Positions 1 to 7,921 of a stretch of 8,307 bases of DNA are shown here, piece after piece; the stretch's first letter is position 1, and each line of letters opens with the position of its first letter. The stretch is from Lysobacteraceae bacterium (GTDB taxonomy: Bacteria > Pseudomonadota > Gammaproteobacteria > Xanthomonadales > Xanthomonadaceae). Location of the stretch: contig SEHC01000068.1 in NCBI GenBank assembly GCA_004173415.1, positions 1-8,307 on the forward strand, read 5' to 3'. A program made the position numbers and the translations under genes. The notes under the pieces are model-generated. The model saw nothing but the letters and a program-made list of their open reading frames with translations, had not been told where the DNA came from and searched no databases.

Positions 1-27
1 CGCACTCAAGCAGAAGGGGTTGCTGTA

Positions 28-28
<1 letters not shown>
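1..28 (+). CDS. etfB: Electron transfer flavoprotein beta subunit, last codons only
   Basis: Only the tail of the gene is present. Read from base 2, the frame gives A-L-K-Q-K-G-L-L and stops at TAA (26-28). The stop shares its final A with the ATG of etfA (TAATG). The identification is by inference: EtfB is almost always encoded directly upstream of EtfA, and a lysine-rich tail suits the family. EtfB carries AMP and the recognition loop for partner dehydrogenases, but none of that part is visible here. The AAGGGG at 14-19 inside this tail probably serves as the ribosome binding site of etfA. Confidence 0.7.
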
Positions 29-962
<934 letters not shown>

Positions 963-966
<4 letters not shown>

Positions 967-2111
967 GCATTCGTGCCGGAGTCCGCAGTGGCGGTATCCG
1001 CAGGGTCGTGGTGTGGGGCACCTGCGATACCAGCAAGCCCCGCGTGCGCATCCTGCTGCAGGGCCTGCGCGACAACGGCATAGAGGTCATCGAATGCAGG
1101 CGTGAGGTATGGCAGGGCATCCAGGACAAGAGCCAGGTCAAGGGTGCGTGGCGCTGGCTGGGATTGCTGGCGTCGATGTTTCTGGCCTATCCCATCCTGC
1201 TGCTGCGCTACCTCCGGTTGGCCAGGCACGACTGCGTCCTGGTCTGTTATCCGGCCTTCGTCGACGTTGCCATCATCCGGCCCTTCGCCTGGATGCGAAG
1301 CACCCCGGTGGTGATGGACTGGTTCCTCTCGGCGTACGACACGGTCGTGCTCGATCGCAAACTGCTTGCCCCTCGCAGCATCGCGGCACGGTTGCTGCAT
1401 GGGCTGGAATGGCTATCGGTCCGGGCCGCGGACCGGCTGTTCATGGATACCCATGCCCATGCGGCGCGCATGGAAACCTTGTTCGGCCTTGCCGGAAAAA
1501 GTTGTGGGGCCGTATGGGTGGGCGTGGAGACCGATCATTTCGAGCCATCGCGTACTCACCCGTCCGCATCCTCCCCTGCCGAAGCAAGGGTGCTTTTCTA
1601 CGGGCAGTTCATACCCCTGCACGGAATCGACACGATCGTGCGCGCCGCGGCCCTGCTGAGGGACGAGCCAATCGATTGGTTGATCGTGGGCAGCGGCCAG
1701 CAGCAGGAAGCCGTCGATGCACTGATCGCCGGTCTTGACCTTCCCCACGTGCAACGCATTGCCTGGGTGGACTACGACCAGCTGCCACGCCTGATCGAAG
1801 GCGCGGACATATGCCTGGGCATATTCGGCGAATCGGAGAAGGCGGCGAGCGTGGTGCCCAACAAGGTCTTCCAGATCCTGTCCTGCGGACGGCCGCTCAT
1901 TACCCGCGATTCCCCCGCCATACGCGAACTGGTCAAGTCCGGCGATCCCGCCGTGCAATTGATTGGCGCGAATGATCCGCGTGCGCTTGCCGACGCGGTG
2001 CTCGCCTGGACCAGGCATCCGCCAGCGGCCGGGGCGAATTACCGCGACACGATTTCACCGTCAGCCATCGGCGCGCAATTCCGCGCCTTCCTCGACGCAC
2101 CGCCAGCATGA
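963..2111 (+). CDS. GT-B fold glycosyltransferase, GT4-like
   Basis: The 382-residue product is a cytoplasmic or membrane-associated retaining glycosyltransferase that would move a sugar from an activated donor to a lipid or glycan acceptor; neither substrate can be read from sequence. The N-terminal half begins with a beta strand and the loop VVVWGTCDTSKPRVR, and has a hydrophobic patch near residues 68-83 that may touch the membrane. The C-terminal Rossmann domain starts near residue 211 with VLFYGQFIPLHGID, followed by WLIVGSGQQ and GADICLGIFGESEKA; E290/E292 lie in the donor-site loop. The next segment, VVPNKVFQILSCGRPLI, has Gln304 where classical EX7E enzymes have Glu. I chose TTG at 963 (GGAAG seven bases upstream, TTGA overlap with the etfA stop) because the GTG codons at 1008/1011 would remove most of the first strand. 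Several ATA codons (1080, 1611, 1809, 1821, 1920) contrast with etfA. Confidence 0.88.
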
Positions 2112-3058
2112 AGAAGTGGTTGCGCATTTCCGGCTCGATCCTGGCGATCATCGGCTGCGTGGCGTTCATCGGCTACATGGCCATGAGCGTCCGCTGGAAG
2201 GACCTGGCGGCGGGCATGACCCCGGCCCTGGCCTTGGCCCTGGCCGTGGCGACGGTCCTTTCCACCCTGGCGATCCCGATAGGATCGTGGTCCTGGAAGG
2301 TGCTGCTGGATGACCTGGGCCACAAGGTCCGGTACCGCATTCTCAATGCGATCATGCTGACGACCCAGGCCGGAAAATACCTGCCGGGAAACGTGGGCCA
2401 GCATTTCGGCAAGGCGACGCTGGCACTGGCCCAGCGGATTCCGTCGATACCGCTTTTCATGAGCATGGCCTACGAGCTGATCCTGCTGCTGCTGGCCAGC
2501 AGCCTGGTCGGGATCAGCTTCGGCCTGGTGTCGGGCGCTGGCAGTGAGATCCTGGGCCGCGGACATGACACCAGGCTGCTGTGGCTCGGTGCAGCAATCA
2601 TCGTCGGGCTGGCGGCCATCCCGCTGTTGTCGGGGCTGATCAACTGGTCGGCGCGCAAGCTCATAGCGCGAACAGGCGGCGCCAGTGTCGTCGGCAAGGC
2701 GAGCATGGGCGCGATGGCCTCGGTGGTGGCGATCGACAGCTGTGCCTACCTGGTCTCGGGACTGGGGTTCACCTTGCTCGCGATGGCCCTGGCGCCTGGA
2801 GACCACCCCGGTTACCTGTACCTGACCGCCGCCTATGCCATTGCCTGGACGGTCGGCTTCGTCGTTCCCGGGGCCCCGGCCGGCGTAGGCGTGCGCGAAT
2901 CGATCCTCCTGCTGCTGCTGTCCACGCGCATGGACGCAGCGGACGCCTCCCTGCTGGTGCTCGCGCAGCGCATCGCGACCAGTGCAGCCGACATACTTTG
3001 CTTTGCCACGGGCGCGCTTATGATGGCCCGCATCCGACGTACCAACAAGCAGGAATAA
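2108..3058 (+). CDS. Flippase-like integral membrane protein (LPG synthase TM family)
   Basis: The 316-residue inner-membrane protein resembles the transmembrane half of lysylphosphatidylglycerol synthase/MprF (UPF0104, flippase-like family). Hydrophobic segments lie near residues 7-25, 39-60, 113-140, 157-178, 202-228, 234-252 and 282-306. Two family motifs are visible: QAGKYLPGN at 87-95 and VPGAPAGVGVRE at 253-264. The protein ends about ten residues after the last segment, so the soluble aminoacyl-transferase domain of true MprF is absent and aminoacylation of phosphatidylglycerol is not expected. Stand-alone members often sit beside glycosyltransferases and are thought to handle or flip lipid-linked substrates, which is an inference here. 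The start overlaps the previous stop (ATGA, 2108-2111) and has no clear Shine-Dalgarno, which suggests coupled translation. ATA codons recur (in IPIGSW, PSIP, KLIAR and ADIL), as in the glycosyltransferase. Confidence 0.88.
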   Translation: MKKWLRISGSILAIIGCVAFIGYMAMSVRWKDLAAGMTPALALALAVATVLSTLAIPIGSWSWKVLLDDLGHKVRYRILNAIMLTTQAGKYLPGNVGQHFGKATLALAQRIPSIPLFMSMAYELILLLLASSLVGISFGLVSGAGSEILGRGHDTRLLWLGAAIIVGLAAIPLLSGLINWSARKLIARTGGASVVGKASMGAMASVVAIDSCAYLVSGLGFTLLAMALAPGDHPGYLYLTAAYAIAWTVGFVVPGAPAGVGVRESILLLLLSTRMDAADASLLVLAQRIATSAADILCFATGALMMARIRRTNKQE

Positions 3059-3062
3059 GACG

Positions 3063-3884
3063 ATGGAACTGGAGCCGACCGGCGAACGCATGATCATGCA
3101 GGAGTACAAGTCCTCGCCGCAGGACTACCTCATCTACCTGCTCCACATCGCCACCTATCGCTTCGCCGAGGCTTACACACAGGGAAAGCGCGTACTGGAT
3201 TACGGCTGCGGGAGCGGGTACGGATCGGCGCAGGTATCGCGGACGGCTGCGAGCGTCGTGGCAGTCGACGTCGCCGAGGAAGCGGTGGCCTACGCAAGCA
3301 GCCACTTCAGCCATCCCAACCTTTCCTTCCAGCGAATTGACCCGAACCGGCCGCTGCCATTCGCGGATGCCTCGTTCGACACCGTGCTCTCGTTCCAGGT
3401 CTTCGAACACGTGGCCGATACCGGACGCTACCTTGCGGAGATCAGGCGCGTGCTGGTTCCCGGCGGCACCCTGGTGCTGGTGACCCCGGATCGCAGCACC
3501 CGCCTGCTGCCTGGGCAGAAGCCCTGGAATCGCTGGCATCTCCATGAGTACAGCAAGGCGGAACTGGTCGCCAAGATTTCGCCGCTGTTCGATTCGCTGG
3601 AAGTCATGGGCATGACCGCCAGGGCGGACATGATCGACGTGGAAATCCGCCGCTGCACGAAGCTCAAGTGGCTGAGCCTGCCCTTCACCTTCCCCGGCAT
3701 CCCCGATCGATGGCGCGTGGCCGCACTCAACCGGGTACACCGCCTCCGCGGATCCCGTGGCGGCGAAGCGGTCGAGTCCGAGTTCGGTTTCAGCGTGGAT
3801 GATATCCATATCGGCGCGGACGCCAGTCCATCGGTCAACCTCGTCGCCATCGCGAGCACCCAGCCCATACCGACGCCACGCTGA
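3063..3884 (+). CDS. Class I SAM-dependent methyltransferase (Methyltransf_11 type)
   Basis: The 273-residue product is a soluble Rossmann-fold methyltransferase. An N-terminal PTGERMI stretch (5-11) leads to SAM motif I, VLDYGCGSGYGS, at 44-55. The acidic ribose-binding residue of motif II is probably D69 in AVDVAEE. A post-motif FQVFEHV lies at 111-117, and motif III, VPGGTLVLVTPD, at 132-143. NRWHLHEYS at 156-164 is a recurrent element of methyltransferases found in polysaccharide clusters. The C-terminal 90 residues are less conserved and may bind the acceptor. As last gene of the glycosyltransferase/flippase unit it probably methylates a sugar or lipid of the same product; substrate and methylated atom are unknown. 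AGGA at 3051-3054, inside the end of the upstream gene, gives a good binding site for the ATG, and the gap is four bases. A strong terminator follows ten bases after the stop. Confidence 0.9.
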   Translation: MELEPTGERMIMQEYKSSPQDYLIYLLHIATYRFAEAYTQGKRVLDYGCGSGYGSAQVSRTAASVVAVDVAEEAVAYASSHFSHPNLSFQRIDPNRPLPFADASFDTVLSFQVFEHVADTGRYLAEIRRVLVPGGTLVLVTPDRSTRLLPGQKPWNRWHLHEYSKAELVAKISPLFDSLEVMGMTARADMIDVEIRRCTKLKWLSLPFTFPGIPDRWRVAALNRVHRLRGSRGGEAVESEFGFSVDDIHIGADASPSVNLVAIASTQPIPTPR

Positions 3885-3893
3885 TTGCCGGAC

Positions 3894-3925
3894 AAAAAAA
3901 ACGGGCCTTTCGGCCCGTTTTTTTT
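3894..3925. terminator. Bidirectional intrinsic terminator between convergent genes
   Basis: Eight A residues (3894-3901), CGGGCC, a TTTC loop (3908-3911), GGCCCG and eight T residues (3918-3925) make a perfect inverted repeat of 14 base pairs per arm. Read on either strand it is a GC-rich hairpin followed by a U tract. It can therefore end the etfBA-methyltransferase transcript on the plus strand and the metalloprotease transcript on the minus strand, whose stop lies 13 bases away. Confidence 0.95.
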
Positions 3926-3937
3926 GAGTGTTCCGAC

Positions 3938-4798
3938 TCAGTCCTCCAGGACCCAGCCCGACGGATAGTCGCCAACCCTCAACGAGACGAAGCTGGTGCC
4001 GTTGCCGGTCCACATGTACAGGTCGCGGAGGCCGCTGGTCCACACCAGGTCGAGCTTGCCATCGCCATTGAAGTCGCCGGTGGCGCCTACCGTGTAGCCC
4101 GCACCGACGCCACTGATCAGGCCTGAGCGGGTGGTCACGGTGCCGTTCATGATGCGGTAGCTGAGCTGGCGGGTCGTGGCATTGTGGAACAGGACGTCGC
4201 TCCTGCCATCGGCATCGATGTCGCCGGCGCCCACCACTTTCCAGCCCGACGGATAAGTACCGAACTTGGCCGAAGTGAAGGTGTTGCCGTTTCCGGTCCA
4301 CATGTACAGGTCGAGATTGGCGCTGGTCCACACCAGGTCCGCCTTGCCATCCGCGTTGAAATCGCCGATCGCCGCAACCGTATAGCCCGCCCCCGCGCCG
4401 TTGATCAGGCCGGACCGCGTGGTGACCGCGCCGTTCATGATCCGATAGCTGATCTGCCGGGTCGATGCGTTGTGGAAGACGATATCGCTCTTGCCATCGC
4501 CATCCACATCGCCTGCCCCGACCACCTTCCAGCCCGACGGATAGGTACCGGCCTTGGTCGAGGTGAACGTCGATCCATTGCCGGTCCAGATGTACAGGTC
4601 GAGGTTGGCGCTGGTCCACAGCAGGTCGTGCTTGCCGTCGCCGTTGAAGTCACCGGTTGCGGCGATCGAGTAACCGGCACCCACTCCGCCGATGAGCTTG
4701 CTCGAGGTCACCGCCGTGCCGTTCATCAGTCGATAGCTGAACTGACGGGCAGATGCGTTGGTGAAAAGCACATCCGACTTGCCGTCGCCATTGATGTC
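3938..4798 (-). repeat. Three tandem 288-base FG-GAP repeat units within the protease gene
   Basis: The Ca-loop codons recur with an exact 288-base period. Units begin at about 4798, 4510 and 4222 (minus strand) and encode 96, 96 and 94 residues. Each unit contains two half-repeats: an A half (DGxSDxxFxNA..RQ.SYR.MNG) and a B half (GDFNxDGKxDL.WTS, LY.WTGNG, YPSGW). Units 2 and 3 are more alike (TTRSGLI, YRIMNG) than either is to unit 1. The third Ca loop residue pair changes from N-G or D-G to N-A/D-A in loops 4 and 5. The pattern indicates growth by duplication of a two-blade unit. Confidence 0.93.
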
Positions 4799-6286
4799 GT
4801 TCCTGGCGGCCCCGGGGATCGGAACCACGACGTTCCTGAACGATGTGACGAGGGGTATCGTCTGTCGCAGGCTTCGCGCATTGTCCGCCTGGTCGGCAAC
4901 ACCGCAGGCGAAACCGCCACAGGTAGTCAGGGCCGGCGTGGAGAACAGCCGGTACAGCTGCTGGTTGTCGTCGCCGTAGGCCATCACGGTGTAGAAATTG
5001 CCCTGGGCGGCGGTGCTCTTGTAACCGTAGGAATACGGATAACGCCCGGTGACGCCGTTGTTATTGGCCAGGTCATGCTGCGAGCCCATGTTGTGGGCCA
5101 TTTCGTGGATCAGGGTGATGTCATCGCAGAAGTAGGTATTGCCGCCCTGGTCGTAATCGCCATCACTGACCACCGAATAGCCGAAGGCCGCATCGCTGGC
5201 GGGAACGATCGGCGCCTGGTTGCCACCGATCAGCCACGCAATTCCGCAGCCGTCGTTCAGCGGCTGGAAGTCGCGGATCAGGGTGACCAGGTCGGCGCCG
5301 TACTGGTCGCGGGCCGCGCGCAAGGCGTTGAATGCCGCTGGAATCGTCACCGGTCCGGTGTCGTTGCGGCCCGTGAGTTGCTCCAGGGCGGAGTTGTTGG
5401 CGGTGTTGTCGGCATAGGCGACCTGGACCGCCTGGACAACACGTACGCGGGCGTTGACGTTGCTGTTGACCAGGGCCTGGTTGGCCACGGTGACCAGGTT
5501 GCTGATGCGGGTGGCGGCGGCCGAGGCTCCACCACGGGCGGTTACGAAGCCGTCCGAGTAACCGACCGCGAGGTCGATGGTATTGGCGGAAGTGAAAGCC
5601 TTCGATTCAATACCGGACCCGGCCTGGCTGGCGGCCTTGGCCAGCACTGCGCCGACCAGGGCATCGTCCTGCTCGAGGTTGGCGGCAACGTACCTGGACG
5701 CGATCTTGGTATCGCCCCCGGCGCGATGCGCCTTGATCAACTTGGCGGGATCGGCCTTCATCAGGTAAGCGACGCCGTTTTCAGTGGTGAGACGCAGCGC
5801 CGGGCCAACCGCCTGCGGGATGGAACCGAACACGGCGTGCTCGCCAAAGGTGATGATCGCTTCCTGGGCCGCGTCGCCGCCGACCACCTTGCCGATCCAC
5901 GACCAGTTGCCGTCTTCGCCTTCTTCGTGACGCTCGTAGCGGATGCTGATCTCGCTGCCATCCGGCGCCGGGACCTTCATCATTCCCGTGGCCACGCCGC
6001 GGAACGCGTGCTCCTCACTCAGCTGCACCGGCAGCAAGGTGTACGCACCGCGCTGCTTGACGCCCTTCTTGTCGGCGTAGGCGAACAATCCGCCTTTATC
6101 CGGCGCACTCCCCAAAGTGCGGCTCTTGTCACGGGACATCGCGGCGAGGCGGGCATTGGCGGTCGCCATCTGGATGGCCTCGGGAGATTGGCTCCCGGCA
6201 TTCGCGCCTGGCCTGGCTTGATCGTCCTGTGCAGCGCAACCTGCCAGCAGGGCCAAACATGCCAGCGCGCCCAATCGGTTTTTCAT
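3938..6286 (-). CDS. Lipoprotein metzincin metalloprotease with FG-GAP repeats
   Basis: The 782-residue product is a predicted zinc endopeptidase anchored to the envelope. Residues 1-17 form a lipoprotein signal (basic KNR, hydrophobic LGALACLALLAG, lipobox L-A-G-C17). Ala at +2 favours the outer membrane. Residues 60-200 look like a propeptide, including DGNWSWIGKV and ITFGEHAVFG, features I associate with M72/M12B-like bacterial proteases. The catalytic domain (about 230-485) holds HEMAHNMGSQHD at 394-405: H394, H398 and H404 as zinc ligands, E395 as catalytic base. The Met-turn is M435 in VMAYG. C347/C387 and C456/C461 could form disulfides. Residues 490-782 carry six Ca-loop motifs of the form DxNGDGxxD (from 497, 546, 593, 642, 689, 738), as in FG-GAP/VCBS propeller repeats. 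AGGAA lies five bases before the ATG. The substrate is unknown; nutrition, predation or surface processing are all possible. Confidence 0.92.
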   Translation of the reverse strand: MKNRLGALACLALLAGCAAQDDQARPGANAGSQSPEAIQMATANARLAAMSRDKSRTLGSAPDKGGLFAYADKKGVKQRGAYTLLPVQLSEEHAFRGVATGMMKVPAPDGSEISIRYERHEEGEDGNWSWIGKVVGGDAAQEAIITFGEHAVFGSIPQAVGPALRLTTENGVAYLMKADPAKLIKAHRAGGDTKIASRYVAANLEQDDALVGAVLAKAASQAGSGIESKAFTSANTIDLAVGYSDGFVTARGGASAAATRISNLVTVANQALVNSNVNARVRVVQAVQVAYADNTANNSALEQLTGRNDTGPVTIPAAFNALRAARDQYGADLVTLIRDFQPLNDGCGIAWLIGGNQAPIVPASDAAFGYSVVSDGDYDQGGNTYFCDDITLIHEMAHNMGSQHDLANNNGVTGRYPYSYGYKSTAAQGNFYTVMAYGDDNQQLYRLFSTPALTTCGGFACGVADQADNARSLRQTIPLVTSFRNVVVPIPGAARNDINGDGKSDVLFTNASARQFSYRLMNGTAVTSSKLIGGVGAGYSIAATGDFNGDGKHDLLWTSANLDLYIWTGNGSTFTSTKAGTYPSGWKVVGAGDVDGDGKSDIVFHNASTRQISYRIMNGAVTTRSGLINGAGAGYTVAAIGDFNADGKADLVWTSANLDLYMWTGNGNTFTSAKFGTYPSGWKVVGAGDIDADGRSDVLFHNATTRQLSYRIMNGTVTTRSGLISGVGAGYTVGATGDFNGDGKLDLVWTSGLRDLYMWTGNGTSFVSLRVGDYPSGWVLED

Positions 6287-6303
6287 GGGGATTCCTAAGA
6301 ACG

Positions 6304-6372
6304 GGGGTCAATGGGTGAGACACTTTAACGCAGCTTGACAGCGCAAGGGCCAGTCGCGGCCACATTGACCCC
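6304..6372. promoter_or_regulatory. Protease upstream region with a 10-base split inverted repeat
   Basis: The 127 bases between the CoA-transferase stop and the protease start hold no gene. They contain GGGGTCAATG at 6304-6313 and its perfect reverse complement CATTGACCCC at 6363-6372, separated by 49 bases. The arms bracket the most likely promoter area: on the minus strand TAAAGT (about 6323-6328) could be a -10 hexamer roughly 40 bases before the ATG, without a convincing -35. The arms could be paired operator half-sites or a long-range stem. This reading is an inference; neither a known regulator site nor a clear U-tract terminator for the upstream gene is recognisable. Confidence 0.35.
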
Positions 6373-6413
6373 ACCGGTCTGGAACCGCTGAGGGACCCCC
6401 GGTTGGCCCCGAT

Positions 6414-7048
<635 letters not shown>

Positions 7049-7049
<1 letters not shown>

Positions 7050-7774
7050 CAGCGTGCTCCTCCATTGGCCGCGGCCGGGCTGACGGTGCGGTTCTCGATG
7101 CGCTTCTCGGGATGCGGATTGTGGACCAGGCGATCCACGTAGACGCCGGGAGTATGGATCTGGTCGGGATCCAGCTCGCCGACCTCGACGATGATTTCGG
7201 CCTCGGCGATGCAGACCTTGCCGGCGGTGGCCGCCGCGGGATTGAAGTTGCGCGCGGTCTTGCGATAGATCAGGTTGCCGGCTGTATCGGCTTTCCATGC
7301 CTTGACCAGCGACACGTCCGACTTCAGCGCGGTTTCCATCACGTAGTGGTGGCCATCGAATTCGCGCGTCTCCTTGCCCTCGGCAACGATGGTGCCGTAG
7401 CCGGTGCGGGTGAAGAAGGCGGGGATGCCCGCGCCGCCCGCGCGCAGGCGTTCGGCCAGGGTGCCTTGCGGGTTGAATTCAAGTTCGAGTTCGCCGGAGA
7501 GGTATTGGCGTTCGAATTCCTTGTTTTCCCCCACGTAGGACGAAATCATCTTGCGGATCTGGCGGGTGGCCAACAGCTGGCCCAGGCCGAAGCCGTCGAC
7601 GCCGGCGTTGTTGGAAATGGCGGTGAGACCGGTGACACCGCTGTCGCGCAGGGCCAGGATCAGGGCCTCGGGGATGCCGCACAGGCCGAAGCCGCCGACG
7701 GCGATGGTCTGGTCGTTGGCGACGACTCCGCCAAGGGCAGAGCGCGCGTCGGGGTAAACCTTGCTTTTGGCCAT
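7049..7774 (-). CDS. scoA: 3-oxoacid CoA-transferase subunit A
   Basis: The 241-residue product is the alpha subunit partner of the downstream B subunit. The CoA-transferase signature region VGGFGLCGIPEALI begins at residue 26. Further family stretches follow: ISNNAGVDGFGLGQLL, ISSYVGENKEFERQYLSGELE, NPQGTLAERLRAGGAGIPAFFTRTGYGT and YRKTARNFNP. The residue pair before the signature is N-D where the usual pattern has Asp/Asn then Gly/Asn, a small departure. I start at the ATG at 7774 (MAKSKVYPD), with GAGGG six bases upstream. An in-frame extension to 7903 is open but would pass through the upstream terminator and encode an unrelated cysteine-rich stretch. The two subunits are surely co-transcribed. 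The pathway could be ketone-body use, branched-chain amino acid breakdown, or the LPS-linked role reported for lpsI/lpsJ in Xanthomonas campestris. Confidence 0.94.
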
Positions 7775-7803
7775 GTTGGGCCCTCGAGAGAATGCCTGCC
7801 AAC

Positions 7804-7847
7804 ATTCTACGCAAGCGGACCTGCCGGAGCATTGTCCTTTCGGACAA
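7804..7847 (-). promoter_or_regulatory. Possible promoter and leader hairpin for the CoA-transferase operon
   Basis: The gap upstream of subunit A holds TAGAAT (7804-7809, minus strand), a good -10-like hexamer about 30 bases before the ATG; no clear -35 lies at the usual distance. Just upstream is the hairpin TTGTCC-GAAA-GGACAA (7832-7847), a six-pair stem with a GAAA tetraloop when read on the minus strand. If transcription starts near 7797 the hairpin is not in the mRNA and would act as DNA dyad symmetry for a regulator. Confidence is low because neither element is tested. Confidence 0.3.
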
Positions 7848-7861
7848 CGGTTGCAACATGC

Positions 7862-7899
7862 CGGAGAAAGAAGAAGCCGGCGCTGGGCCGGCTTCTTCT
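7862..7899 (-). terminator. Intrinsic terminator of the upstream minus-strand gene
   Basis: GAAGAAGCCGGC (7870-7881) and GCCGGCTTCTTC (7887-7898) pair perfectly around a five-base loop, and one more A-T pair extends the stem. On the minus strand the second arm runs into TTCTTCTTTCTCC, a pyrimidine-rich tail that is less pure than a classical U tract. It lies 23 bases after the stop of the gene ending at 7922 and before the CoA-transferase promoter area. On the plus strand no T run follows, so minus is the likely direction. Confidence 0.75.
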
Positions 7900-7921
7900 C
7901 CACGCAATGTTCCCAGTTGGA

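Noticed and set aside
2108..3058. Full MprF-type lysylphosphatidylglycerol synthase
   Set aside because: Only the transmembrane family is present; the protein ends after the last membrane segment and no aminoacyl-transferase domain follows.
2039..3109. 356-residue minus-strand frame opposite the flippase-like gene
   Set aside because: Gln/Arg/His/Gly-rich composition with no motif, antisense to a clear membrane protein with family motifs.
3018..4619. 533-residue minus-strand frame running through the terminator and the methyltransferase
   Set aside because: It crosses the bidirectional terminator, lies opposite a clear methyltransferase, and its repeated residues are the FG-GAP DNA read in another frame.
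4184..6298. 704-residue open frame on the plus strand opposite the metalloprotease
   Set aside because: It is the antisense shadow of a GC-rich gene. The protease has a signal peptide, zinc motif and repeats, while the antisense product shows only R/G/V/A-rich composition and no recognisable domain.
6310..6330. CRP/Clp-type operator near GTGAGACAC upstream of the protease
   Set aside because: The TGTGA-N6-TCACA pattern is not met; only short three-base arms match.
7050..7298. Longer start for CoA-transferase subunit B
   Set aside because: This stretch is subunit A sequence in another frame; the ATG at 7049 has GGAGGAG at ideal spacing and the TGATG overlap.
7775..7903. 43-residue N-terminal extension of CoA-transferase subunit A, cysteine-rich
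   Set aside because: It overlaps the terminator hairpin of the upstream gene and the likely promoter; the ATG at 7774 has a binding site and gives normal family length.
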